NCBI GenBank assembly: GCA_031841125.1
Contig: CM063110.1
Location: forward strand, 32,689,214-32,753,213
DNA: 64,000 nt
Reading direction: 5' to 3'
Source: Acanthococcus lagerstroemiae
Lineage: Eukaryota; Arthropoda; Insecta; Hemiptera; Eriococcidae
The notes under the pieces are model-generated. The model was not told where the DNA came from. It worked only from the letters and a program-made list of their open reading frames with translations, and searched no databases. Positions 23,914-34,539 of this stretch are shown one piece after another. A program made the position numbers and the translations under genes. Position 1 is the stretch's first letter. Each line of letters starts with the position of its first letter.

Positions 23914-24152
23914 ATGCAACGGGAAAAGCCCAGACCATCGGCAATTACTGCACACGTACAGTAGGTATTCTTCAATGCAGCGCATTTTTGTGATTTGCGG
24001 TATTATAACTGACGTAGTTCCGCTCAAAGCGGTAAGAAGATAAGAACTGTACCGCATTCACCTTCCCCCCTGCGGAACATACGCATCCTACCTAGCGATT
24101 CACACTCGTGCGCGGTAAAGCGGTTGTTCCGTTGCAGAACGCTAATGTGCAC

Positions 24153-24459
24153 CACCTAATAAACGGTTAGGGATCATGGAGCGAAATAACATTGCCGTAA
24201 ATTAAAAATAGGGGATTTTCAAAAAATCATTATAAAATAAAGAAATGACGGACATGCTTAAAATTTGAACTGCAGGAAGCTACATATTCGAAGTTGCTAT
24301 GAAAAATTTAATATGCCAGGTAACAAAACTAATAAAAGTGCGGTGAAGTAAAAGAAATGCGAGGTACTTTATCAGTTACCGGTGCGACCGTACTTTTTTT
24401 TATTTTTCTCCATGATCACTCAATGAGGGTTCACAAAACATCCGCTGGATACAGATTTG
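24153..24459. other. Anonymous AT-rich spacer
   Basis: No gene, RNA gene or repeat is visible here. Confidence 0.4.
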
Positions 24460-24680
24460 AGCAAATAGTGTTTGAATACGGCAAATACTAAATACAACTA
24501 CTGATTGCAAGGTGTATTTGTAACTACAATTACAATATTGTATTTGTATTTGCTTCACTGCAAATACAGATGGAGTAGTTGTAGTTATGAGAAGACAAAT
24601 ACCGATGAGTAGTTAGTGCCGGTAGTTTGTAGTTGTTGCATGTAATAAATACAACTACAATTAAGTACTGGTTGGGTAAG
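24460..24680. repeat. AAATACAACTAC inverted-repeat block
   Basis: AAATACAACTAC, CAAATAC and the complements GTAGTTGTAGTT and GTATTTG occur repeatedly on both strands. They form imperfect dyads across about 220 bp. This may be the remains of a MITE with subterminal repeats, but no clear ends or target duplication are seen. Confidence 0.4.
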
Positions 24681-26480
24681 TATGTACGTGTAGAAAATTT
24701 ACAGACGAAGAATATCCGGGAATGGGGGAAAATAGAAGAAGAAAAATATAAACCTATTATGATGGTATTTTTTGGATATTCTTGCAAATTGAACTTAGGT
24801 TTTATTTAATTTCAGTAAGCGAGTGATTACAACTCGTGAGTTACAGCGCAGCGCTCGCCTAAGTTCCGGCTGCAACTTTCACACTCGTCGATAATTCTTC
24901 ACTTACGAACAGTAGAATAATGTATCGTAAGAGGATAGTCTATGATCTCTGAAATAGTCCTAACAACCCGAAAGAGCCTTTAAGACGGTCCCAGACATAT
25001 CTGAAAGAGTTTCAGAGAAGTCTTACACATTGGAAAAGTTTTGATGTCTGGGAAGATTTTCATAAAATTACGCACTGACGTCGGCGAACCTAATTCGAGA
25101 TTTGCACTTTTCTTTCGGGCACATCCTCCGATACAAATAACTCGAAAGTCAACTTCCAAGGCTGCGAAGACTCAACACCGAAGACCACCCAACCACGGGC
25201 ACCCTGCACGTTCACATTCGAGGGTTGAGAAATGTACGTTAAATTAGCCGGTACCGGTCGGTACTTTTCGCTTTTTCGTGCGCCGTTTAAAACAACGAGG
25301 GTCGAAACTGTTCAACAGTCGACCTTCCGGTAAGATGGTCTCCGAAGTAGCGCCGGTTAAATGATTTCCAACTTTCAATGTACTCGAGAAACCCTGCCGA
25401 GAAACTGTCAGCGTGCTCGTTCTCCAGCAGTTCGCCGCCAAGACTGATGATACCGAGGAGCGAGCAGGTCGGCGGGGGGGGGGGGAATTAAATTTTTATT
25501 TCGATACTTGAGACGAGCATCATTAAAAAGCAAATTGAGGGCCACAGATTTACCTTTCTGCTTGGTGAGATTCGCGCTGCCGTCTATTTCCAATCGTGAA
25601 ACGCATTTTATGGCATCGAGAAATTTACTCCGAGGAGGAGGAGGTGGTGGTGGAGTTTTCGCGTGAATGAAACTCGCGGCGTTTTCCTCGACGTGCGAAA
25701 GGGATTTGCTCGCTTGATGAATTTCCACGTCGAGTGAATACAGCGAAATGATGGCAAATCGTATAATCGTAATGCGAACGCGCTGTAGTCTCGTGTATTA
25801 TAAAGCGTTTTGATTTAGTTATATTGATCGACATCATTACGGGCACTGTTTTACGTTTATTGAAACGTTCGCGTAGGTTATAAACCTTCCTCCAATCGGG
25901 CTGACGTTTTTCGTGCGGTATTTTGTAACGGCATGTTATTACGTATTTTTATTCATTTTTTTCCTATTCCGAATTTATAGACGCCAATAGCAGCTGTGAC
26001 GTTTAACGACGTATCAATTATATCGACATCAGTTGGTTAGAAAAGGCCGCTCATGCTTATTGACGGACAAGTACACGCGAAAGTGAAAGAGAGGTCTTGA
26101 TATTGGAGTTCCCAAAACCAACATCGTTCCATGTTTAGTTTACTTCGCATAAAATGACGTTCTTAGCACGGGGCTGCGAACGGTTATGTTTGTGCTGAGA
26201 AAATTAACACAGTTCGATTGTATAGAGGGTGCGCGAAGTGCACTACAATTAGGTGACACTGTCGAGAGCCTTTTCTCCGATTCGTATTCCCCGGAGTCTA
26301 ACGATGCCGGTTGCCGCTCTGAAACGCCTTTGCTCGTTGCTCAAATTCGTCAGGCACATAAGACTCAGAAGGAGTGACTTGATTAGGGTCAAAGGACGAA
26401 TGTATTTTGAAAAAAATGGTAAACAACCAAATGGTTCAACCACGCTATTTAAGCTGCTCATATTTTTAGTATGAAAAAAA
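24681..26480. other. Mostly single-copy-looking block
   Basis: After a short degenerate GAGTCT-like patch (24960-25040), about 25040-26160 has frequent CpG and few repeats apart from a G run at 25474-25486 and a GGAGGAGGAGG patch near 25636. Frames of 65-106 codons here show no known motif; one contains a Pro run translated from the simple repeat. It could contain host regulatory DNA. Confidence 0.35.
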
Positions 26481-26514
26481 TCTCATGGGGGCATTCCCCC
26501 TGGCCACGCCACTG
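26481..26514. mobile_element. Orphan hAT-like MITE end
   Basis: The sequence GGGGCATTCCCCCTGGCCAC followed by GCCACTG reads, from the minus strand, CAGTGGCGTGGCCAGGGGGA, the same CAGTGGCGT style as the ends at 50244 and 51315. No matching left end is found within the preceding kilobase. Confidence 0.45.
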
Positions 26515-26892
26515 CACTTCGTATTTATCCAGCTAAAACACCTAGAAAGACCCGAGTATTGACATCCGCCATTTTCCGTCGCTTGAATTCACTACGCGGA
26601 ATGTACCGCGTATCGAATTGTGAATCGTCGGGCACCAAGTGACAAAGAATGGCGGTTTTTAATACTCGGATGCTTCCAGGTACTCTTCCAGACCGGTGTT
26701 TTCTAAGAACCTAAATTTTGAAACCAATGTAGGTAAACTTTTCGATTATAACGACCGCCACTGGTTTTGCGCTTTTCAACCATTAAAAGGGCTCCACGCC
26801 AAGCGTGCCGAAATTTTACGCAGAATTACTGGAACAACGCCTACGTTCAGGTAATGTTCCGCGTACTACCATCAAAGTCCGGGGAGTGTTAC
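26515..26892. other. Anonymous spacer
   Basis: No recognisable feature; ordinary AT-rich DNA with some CpG. Confidence 0.35.
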
Positions 26893-27946
26893 CAAGGTGT
26901 CTACTGGATTTGGGAAACAAAATATCACGACTTTTCATAACATTTTTTCATCACTATCATGGGAATATAAAAAGAAGCGGAGGGGGGGGGTCAAACTCGG
27001 CCCGTCGCACCTCACTGGGGGCTTTCCACCACTCCCTCTCGACTAATTTTCAGAAAAACTAAAACCTGTATTGTGGACTTACATTCTGCACCTGATTGCC
27101 CAATACGGGGATACCTGAAATAAGAGTACATTTTGAGAGTACAAGTGTACCCTACTTTTCAACTCCCATGGCAAGGCACAAAGCTTGGATTTTTTTTTAA
27201 AGAATCACCAGAATTATACTTGTTGCATACATCAACATTTTTTCTGTAACGACATAACAGTAATATGGATTGTAATACAAGGGAGGCGGTCTTAAAGAGA
27301 GTTGAAAAATGGCCATAGTTTTGCCCCTCTTTGTGGGTGTTTTGAAAATGCAATCTTCTGAATTTATAAGCATGCAGAAAAACAAGCAATATTCCATTTG
27401 TATGACATTGGTGATAAATGTGTTCCGCATCTAATAACTGACAAGAAAAATGAAAGGCTAACAAATTATTAGATTCATTATGCACTGATTTAGAAAAATC
27501 ATTAATCACCTATTTTACCAACAAATTTCTGAAGAATATAAGAAATAATAAGCTTGAAATAAACAACTTTGTAAAATATTTTTGGAAGAAATTACAAAAT
27601 ACTACGGCCTTCACATTAGCGACAGTGAAAACTCCAGATTTAGTAGACATAACTGACCCGAGGGGAGACACACGCCACTTTTTATCTATTACCAGCGTTC
27701 AATACTAACACCCTATCAATACAGAGCGCGCTAAACTTCCATAATAAATATTCACTCAATACTTTTTTTTCATTAAATGAATAAAACTGATTTTTTTTTT
27801 TTGGTAATGGAAACATTGTGAACTATGACATGATGAAATATCATGACTTTTCAAGTTTTGGTTAAAGTATGATGATTTTTCATGACTTCCACGACAATTT
27901 TTGAAATCATGACTTTTCATGACTTTCCAGGCCAGTAGACACCCTG
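26893..27946. mobile_element. TIR element with CARGGTGTCTACTGG ends and GTTAC flanks
   Basis: The left end CAAGGTGTCTACTGG and the right end, read from the minus strand, CAGGGTGTCTACTGG differ by one base, and both continue into similar TCATGACTTTTCATGA-like sequence. Each end is bordered by GTTAC, a probable 5-bp target duplication. The ends resemble hAT-type elements, some groups of which make short duplications. The interior, about 1 kb, has only a 116-codon minus-strand frame (27159-27509) without a recognised motif, so it is non-autonomous or decayed. The right side carries repeated CATGACTTTTCATGACTT phrases. Confidence 0.7.
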
Positions 27947-28195
27947 GTTACAGATGTGGAGATTCATACTCCGGCTGTCAAAAAAGAAATTCTACCCCAA
28001 AAAGATAGTTCTTGATTCCGAGAAGGCAGCATAATCAGCTCTGTTCGTAAAAATATTCTCGGTATGTCAATTATGACTCATTGAGAAAAACCGTATTTAA
28101 CAAAAAGTCAACTCAGTTCATCCCTACAGACGAAATTTATATGGAAGTTATTTTTTCTGAGTTGAGAGTCCTCCAAGAGTTAGGCTTGAATCTGT
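27947..28195. other. Short anonymous spacer
   Basis: No recognisable gene or repeat. Confidence 0.35.
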
Positions 28196-28340
28196 CCATG
28201 ATTACACACTCTATTCCCATCGTGGATCGTATGGCGGTGCACGCATGCCAAAGTGGCTCCTCAGACACCGCACCACTTACCCCGGAAACTACCCTTTCAA
28301 GTATCACATCAGTGACCAGAGAGCCATGATTACACACTCT
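28196..28340. repeat. 17-bp direct repeat around a 111-bp segment
   Basis: CCATGATTACACACTCT occurs at 28196-28212 and again at 28324-28340. The second copy is also the left flank of the adjacent SINE, and a diverged third copy, ATGATTACAATCT, is on the SINE's far side (28559-28571). The 111 bp between the first two copies has no obvious structure. Confidence 0.7.
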
Positions 28341-28558
28341 CTTTTTCTAATTTGCTCTCCACCCGAATCCTGGAATCCGCCCTTTCCAGCATTACTTCAG
28401 AGACGTCGGAGAGGCTATTAGGGCTGTTTTAGCCCTCTTCCCTTCTGGCCGAAAAACCGGCCTAGATCGAAAATTCTGGCGAGTTGCTACGTAGACTCGA
28501 ACCCGGGACCTCCGGATTCTGAGATCAACGCGCCATCCACTCAGCCAACCAGACCTCT
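28341..28558 (-). mobile_element. tRNA-derived SINE, copy 1
   Basis: Read on the minus strand it starts AGAGGTCTGGTTGGCTGAG, with an A box (TGGCTGAGTGG) and a B box (GGTTCGAGTC) about 46 bases on, the internal promoter of tRNA genes and tRNA-derived SINEs. A GGCCGG...CGGCC linker, the hairpin block (28420-28436) and a GGGCGGATTCCAGGATTCGG end follow. The tail reads AATTAGAAAAAG. Flanks ATGATTACACACTCT and ATGATTACAATCT are a diverged target duplication. It shares its whole length with copies at 44902 and 63557. Confidence 0.85.
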
Positions 28559-28571
28559 ATGATTACAATCT

Positions 28572-28809
28572 AGGGTGGCCCTTATTCATTCTCGGTGGAT
28601 TTTTTAGAATTCTTTCGAAGACGCCCTCTGGATCGGTTCCAATTAAAAAATTCCTGGAAGGTTTCAGAGGTGGATCACATAAGAGGAAAACAGGTCTCGA
28701 GATCCTCCTACATTCTTCTGAAAAAATACGCAGAGATGTGACTCCCCCCTCCCCCCAGCCGTATTAAAATGTGTTCTCAAAGATTTCCGAAAGTTCATTC
28801 AATATTGAT
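28572..28809. other. Anonymous spacer
   Basis: No recognisable gene. It contains C-rich runs near 28746. Confidence 0.35.
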
Positions 28810-29210
28810 CAAATTTAAAATGGTTGAACTTACCAGTGTCGTTAATAACCCGAGGGAGGGGGAAGGAAGTTGCTTTAAAAAATAGGCAGAAATAACGAAA
28901 AGTTAAGATTTGGGATTAGGATTGGTTTACAGAATTTCGTAATCGCTGAATTCATTAGTGGGAGTAGTTATTACATGTGACTCGTTGGGGTGCCAGTAAC
29001 CGGGGAGGGGGCAAGTATTAGTAATTGTTTTAAAATGGTATTCGACTTTTAGGTTTTCTAGATCACTGAATTCAAGTCTTGGTACATCCGACCCCTTGGG
29101 ATACCATTCGAGTAACTGAGGTCAAAAGTTAGTAATTTTTACAAAAATTTGATAATTTGGGGTTTCGAGGTCGCTGAATTCAATGCTCGGGATAATTTTA
29201 ACATCATATT
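28810..29210 (+). repeat. Degenerate tandem array, unit about 110-120 bp
   Basis: CTGAATTCA recurs at 28946, 29066 and 29174, each preceded by a TCGTAATCG, CTAGATCA or CGAGGTCG phrase and followed by an AGTAAC/GGGGAGGGG block. About three diverged units are present. On the reverse strand the phrase TGAATTCAGCGACCTCGAAA links this array to the one at 56290-56660. Confidence 0.65.
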
Positions 29211-29699
29211 TTTGAGGTATTTTTAAAGGAGTAGTGGTCAAGTACGATTCCATTGTGGCCAAGCAGTGTTTCGCAAAATACAATCTTCGGAACTGAAATG
29301 AGAATACAGTGTTCTTCGGACTCCCCCCCCCCCGACAAATTATTATTTATGCATTTTGTTGGTTCTCCTGTGTTCTTCTGTGTGGTGCTTTTTTGTACAT
29401 TGATTCCAGTACCCGTTTTTTGTTCCAAGGTCACGCTTTTCATCTACACATTTTCCACTTTTAGGCTACAACCCGTCACATAGCGCCATCGTCAAGTTAC
29501 TCTACTCTTAGAAAAAAGTGGACTTCGGAGTACAAAGCTTCAATAAAAATTTTAGAAATCTAATAACTCCGAAAAAAAGTGATTTTCAAACAAATTTCAC
29601 TACCCCTCTCTCTTCTTATGAAAAATATCATGAGTTAGATGTCCTTGGTGAATACTCAGTGCACCCCCTCTTCTACAAAAATCCTGGCTACGGACTGCT
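29211..29699. other. Anonymous spacer
   Basis: No gene recognised. A poly-C run lies at 29324-29333. The frame 29253-29483 has no known motif. Confidence 0.35.
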
Positions 29700-30041
29700 T
29701 ACCAGAGTTTGAATGAATTTTAAAAACATCTGGATGAGTTTCAAAAGGGTCTGTTGAGTTCCAGAGTCCCAATGAATTTAGGAAGTGGCTAAATGAGTCT
29801 GAACGAGTCCCGAGGGGGTCTTCCTGACTCTCGATAGAGGTTTAATGAGCCTTAAAAAGTTACGTAGAGCCTAAATGAATCTTATTAAAGTCTTGTCAAG
29901 CCTTCACGTAGTCTTGTCAGTTTTACCACAGCTAGAATGAACCGGAACTAGCTTGACCTATATGCCTTACGGATATTTATGAGTCTGAATGAGTTTTAAA
30001 AAGAATATGGATTCAATTCAGAAGACTTATGTATATTAGTC
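29700..30041 (+). repeat. Degenerate GAGTCTNAATGAGT array, left part
   Basis: Phrases such as GAATGAATTTTAAAAACATC, GAGTTTCAAAAGGGTCTG, GAGTCTGAACGAGTC and AGCCTAAATGAATCTT follow each other over 300 bp. The unit is roughly 12-25 bases and poorly conserved. The array continues after the piggyBac-like insertion at 30046-30479. Confidence 0.6.
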
Positions 30042-30045
30042 TTAA

Positions 30046-30479
30046 CCCTGCAATGGTACACTTAGTAAAAATCACTAAAATTCCTGTACGCGGTATGAAT
30101 TAAGGTACGTCAACGACTGATAGGGCGCTCAATACTACCTATGATTAGGTCTTCGATAACCACCAGCATTATAGGGATGGGCGTATTACAGGGGTTCCAA
30201 AAAATTTTCTAATGCGAGAGTTGTATTTTTTTTTTTAACGTATGTAAATGATCAAATTAATAAATTTCAAATAGTAATTTTTGAATTTTTTTGTCGGCAA
30301 CACTGATTTTTGATGATTGTAAATTTTCATTTTTAATCAAAATATGTTTATTTTAGCTCAAAATAATGATTTGACCATATTCACCATATTTTTACTAAAG
30401 GTAGTTAGTGTTGAAAACTTATTAGTGAATTTCACTAAGTGTACCGTTTACGTTATGGAATATGTGTATGACTGCAGGG
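30046..30479. mobile_element. piggyBac-like MITE with TTAA flanks
   Basis: The element begins CCCTGCA and ends TGCAGGG, with TTAA on each side (30042-30045 and 30480-30483), the exact hallmark of piggyBac insertion. Near both ends lies an inverted block, GGTACACTTAGTAAAAATCA on the left and GGTACACTTAGTGAAATTCA from the minus strand on the right. The length is 434 bp and there is no coding sequence, so it depends on a transposase elsewhere. It is inserted in the GAGTCT array. Confidence 0.8.
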
Positions 30480-30483
30480 TTAA

Positions 30484-30670
30484 AGTAATTCTAACTATCC
30501 AAAATGAGTCTTAATCTATATTAACCTTAATGAGTATATTGCCGAGTCTAAATGAGATTTACCAATCGGAATGAGTCTTTTCCAATTATCTGAAAAAGTC
30601 GAGGCATGAACGCACTCTTATGAGTCGTACGTATCGCATAAGATGTAACGTGGCTTAAAAGTTTCCAAAG
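30484..30670 (+). repeat. Degenerate GAGTCTNAATGAGT array, right part
   Basis: Phrases AAAATGAGTCTTAATC, CCGAGTCTAAATGAG and CGGAATGAGTCTTTTCC continue the array seen before the piggyBac-like element. Confidence 0.55.
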
Positions 30671-32508
30671 GGTCCAAGGAGCGTGAGGTGTTTTAACGAT
30701 TCCGAAGGGAATCTGAACGATGGTTTTAACAATTCCCTAGCGATGGTCAACCAGCATCAATTTGAACACAATAACAATAAGGATGATGCTCAACATGATC
30801 TGAATGAGTCTTTATTGCAATAAGCTGATATCACATCTACTGAAATTTATTGTCATAAAAAACCAACTATCGGCAAATTTTTTCTTTTTTTTCCCATTTC
30901 TCAACCGAAGAAAGACAGGTTTTTCCTGTGCGGCCGACTATTCCATGATTTCCAATTATAAGTACAACTTCGGACCGTTACAAAGCCTTTAAGCGACACG
31001 AAAAATTCGAATCTATAATCGAAATCAGTGGCCAGAAATTGAAAACCTATTTTGATACTTTTCTGTTTCGCCAGAAAAGAAACTAGATCCAGCTAGCTGA
31101 AGGTAGTCCATTGGACTTGGCATTCAAAAGAGCAACGAAGGGGACATAAAAACATCCATGGGATGGGCGGATTAAGAAAAGCGATCGAATCTGTCTACAT
31201 TTTATTGCATCGGGGAAACGTATGATATTTTTTTACAGGGAAATTTATAAGCTTCTGTATCCATTACAACTCAGCCTGCTTTTACGGACATGGTTGGCCA
31301 ATTTTTGGCGAAAACTGATTTTGACCTCCCTTGAACCACAATTAAAGGCGACGTCTAGCTAGGATTCTCGTTGAGAAAGGGAGGGTGATCTACGGCAATA
31401 AATAGAATTATGTCTAGATAATGCATAGTATCCGTACTTCGGTGCTCACTGATTGGGCAGTCATTATAAGACTTGTTTCAAGCAGGTTGGCTCCTGTACG
31501 AAACGTAATATGTATGTCCAACTATTATGGATTCTACGGGTAGATTTCACCATCTGGTAGTCCAGTGTTGGCCACATACAAGATATGTTTCATAAATCGG
31601 TAATAGTAACCCATCGTTCTATCCGAGTTGCAATTCGACTGTAAAATGCACGAGCTTACGTCACTTGCGGCATGAAAAGCTACATCGGCTATTAATTCCG
31701 AACACCAGACGGCGTTGTTCCAGTCGACGGTTCAGGTTCTTTCGAAGAAGCTTTCAGGATTACCAGTAAAAAGCAACTCGTGGTCGAAAAACGGAAAGCT
31801 CGATGCAGACACATTTGGGAACGGCCCAGAATTGCGTAGGACCGTACACGTCGAAAGATTAAGAGTAGCCCACACCATCACCTGTAGCTGCTCCTATGTC
31901 CGAGCGAAACTCGATTAAAAACTTTTCTGTCAATTTTGTACGGGTCTGGATCACGCGGCAGGCTGTACTCGGCAGCTGCCCCACCTTCCCCCGATGACCA
32001 TCGAGCGATGAAATAAATTCCCGTTCGAAGGCCAACAACTCGATGACAATGTATAAATTTTTTCCCCAATTTCATTCTTCTTCCTTTTCGGTTTTATTAC
32101 GACCGTGGCACAAGAATGGCGTAATCAATTTGGTAGTACAAAAGCACCGCGCCGTCCAACTTCGAACTAGTGCGGCAGGGAGTCTTCGCGGAACTTTTGA
32201 GCTGCGCTGGTCGCTTTGTGGGAGTTCGTTAAATGTTTGCCCGAATTAGAGGGAATTAAAAAGAACGACGTACACATAAGAAACCGCACGCGTTCGATTT
32301 AATCGGAAGGTATTTTCGCGTTTGCTCCTTTTATCGGGGCCATTATTCGTGGTATTAATTATATCGAGGAGTTCGTAAGAATGCCTTTTCATGGGTGTCC
32401 GGTAATGGTTGCTGGACAGAGCATTTATAAAACGTTTTCCATTATAGGAACACTGAAGGGATATAGTGATGGATTAAGGAGAAGAGAGGCAAGGATGACT
32501 GCCCCCTC
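30671..32508. other. Mostly single-copy-looking block
   Basis: No gene recognised. From about 31600 to 32400 CpG is frequent and repeats are scarce. Frames at 31715-31918 and 32043-32249 (67-68 codons) have no known domain. It is a candidate for host regulatory or non-coding transcribed DNA. Confidence 0.35.
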
Positions 32509-33012
32509 CAGGCTGATCAGATGTACGGATATGACCAGATTTATACGGATATTTGAGCCTCTGTACGGATGTATCTGTGCTTATCAAAAGAATACAGATG
32601 GATGAAAATTCACCAGGAAAACCAGCTAATTAAGGAATGTTGAGGTTATTCAGTCCGCAATTGGTACATTTTCAAGATTTCAAGAATATCCAGTCTTAAA
32701 ACAACAAAATGAAGTCAGAATTCAAAATGTTAGAACTAACTACACCAGTGCTACTTACACCTGGCTGCCCGCTGCAGGTACCTATAAGAAAAACATAAAC
32801 ATTGTAAAAGCCCTATAGACTGTAATTGAAGTTATGCCCACCATGTGTATCTTATGTGAGTGGTGAATCACATCTCTCATCAACATGACTGAGGCGATGA
32901 GAGCGTACTCATGTAGGTACGGATATTCAGAGCGCGCTGGTGTACGGATAGCGTACAGATATGGGAAGTAAAAAGTACAGATGGCGAACATCATATACAT
33001 CTGGTCACCTTG
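32509..33012. mobile_element. hAT-like MITE with 8-bp target duplication
   Basis: The left end CAGGCTGATCAGATGTACGG and the right end, read from the minus strand, CAAGGTGACCAGATGTATAT form an inverted pair. The octamers GCCCCCTC (32501-32508) and GCCCTCTC (33013-33020) match at seven of eight positions. TACGGATA and GTACGGAT recur near both ends, resembling subterminal binding motifs. It is 504 bp without coding capacity. Confidence 0.75.
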
Positions 33013-33063
33013 GCCCTCTCCTACGTTTTGATATCACGTCTGAACATTCACGAGTTTTAACAT

Positions 33064-33330
33064 GGTCTACCAGTAGCGTCGCCAGACTTGGTGTGAAGGG
33101 GGGGGGGATTCGTTTCACTTTTACAACATTACAGGTGTAATACTTACTACTACCAGAATTAATTTTAATTTTTTCACGTTTTCGGTTGATTGGGGGGAGG
33201 GGGTCAGATCGGACACCCCCCCCCGTAGCCTAAGTTAGTCCTAACAAACTCTATATGAGGCTTAACAGAATCTCAATGACTCTGACCGGAGTTCGAATGT
33301 CCGAATGAATCCTAACAGAGTTTAAATGAG
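33064..33330. repeat. G/C-homopolymer-bearing block and GAGTCT patch
   Basis: The sequence CAGTAGCGTCGCCAGACTTG near 33070 followed by a 10-G run, and a later GGGGGGAGGGGG...CCCCCCCC pair (33191-33226), resembles the interior of CAGTGGCG-style MITEs, but the right end is unclear. From 33235 to 33330 the degenerate GAGTCT repeat returns (GAATCCTAACAGAGTTTAAA). Confidence 0.35.
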
Positions 33331-33540
33331 TTGTAACATATATAATATGATGAAGCAGTGGTGGACTCACCGAGGGGAAGCATTGTACGTAACCTCTGTT
33401 ACCCCCTTCAGGTTTCAAAAATCTGGAATCGTACATATTAGCCCGCAGTAACAGTTTCATAAGAGATTTTTAGCTGATTCATAAAACCAGCTATTGTATT
33501 TGCCAATAATACTGGAAATGGGAGTAGAGAAAGGTAACAA

Positions 33541-34219
33541 ATCTTTTCATGGGCGACATCATGTCGACTCATGAAGAGGATTGTTCCGCAGCTGCTCCAG
33601 CATTCGCAGCGATTCGCAGCCTGCAGGGTCCAGCTTGTATTGTTTACATTCACTTTACATGTAAAACTACATAATGACAATGACCTACCAGGAAGAAAGG
33701 AACTTGTCCGAAAAAAACTCATTTTTGTGATAACAACTGTTTTTGACTAATTTTTGGCCGCTCTTTCGCGTGGTGTTGTCGAAAAAATTCTAAAAAATTT
33801 TCCCAAACTGCTGTATGTCTTCAAAGTTGAATGTCTCATAACGTAAAAACGTTGTCAATTTTGTTTATCCGCTCTCCTGTAAAATTTACAATTTTGCGCA
33901 CAGGTCCCTTTCTTCCTGGCAGGTCATATATGCGAACATTCGTTCTTCGTTGCGAGGCCATAAATACGGAAGAGAGCATTTCTTAATATCGAACGATGAT
34001 TTAAATCAAAACTAAAAATGCTTTTAGATCATAAATAAGCATCCGGCAGCATTAATAAATGCTCTCTTTCATATTTATAGACTCGCAAAGAAGATCGAAT
34101 ATTCGCTTATAGAGTCTTACATGTAAAATGAATGTAGACAAAACAAGCTGGACCCTGATGGCTGCGACTGGCTGGAGCAGCTGCGCAACATCCTCCTCAT
34201 GACGCCATTGTGAAAAGGT
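33541..34219. mobile_element. Complex foldback element (arms about 130 bp)
   Basis: The left arm (33541-33680) contains GCAGCTGCTCCAGC, GGGTCCAGCTTG and TTTACATGTAA. The right arm (34085-34219) contains their inverse in the same order and spacing. Inside there is a second inverted pair (ACCTACCAGGAAGAAAGGAA near 33688 against 33902-33925) and a third (GCGAACATTCGTTCTTCG plus AGAGAGCATTT near 33932-33985 against 34050-34107). The whole 680 bp could fold into nested hairpins. No coding sequence or target duplication is seen. Confidence 0.7.
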
Positions 34220-34539
34220 CTATATACTCTGTTCACAAAAGGGAGGGCGCAAGAGTGAAAAGATATATCTTATTCAATCAAACAGATGGAATTAAGTTTC
34301 ATTATCAACAGTCCTCGATGAATGTGAAGCAATTGATCGACCAAAAAGCGAATACAATAATTACTGAGTAATCTACACATTATCGATTAATTGCAAATAA
34401 TTGGTTAATCAGGAATAATGGAATAATCATAAACTGCAATAGTTTTTTTATTTGTTTTTAACACGAAAAATTTGTCCAAACGTCCAAAAATTGTTAAAAT
34501 TTATTCGCAACAGCTTTTTTCGGTAGTTTAAAGTTTATT
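34220..34539. other. Anonymous AT-rich spacer
   Basis: It contains several AATAATTG/AATTATTC-like dyads near 34360-34430 and no gene. Confidence 0.35.

Larger units (their letters stand above)
19826..24144. mobile_element. Outer hAT-like element with 8-bp target duplication, carrying nested insertions
   Basis: The left end TAGAGTTCTGCATCGG and the right end, read from the minus strand, TAGCGTTCTGCAACGG form an inverted pair. They are flanked by identical ATGTGCAC octamers at 19818-19825 and 24145-24152. An 8-bp duplication with a TAG-starting end fits the hAT superfamily. Its own DNA is about 19826-20261 plus 23914-24144, some 670 bp, rich in GCGGAAC and its complement GTTCCGC near both ends, probable subterminal repeats. 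It has no coding capacity. The middle holds a second inverted-repeat element and a LINE. Confidence 0.75.
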
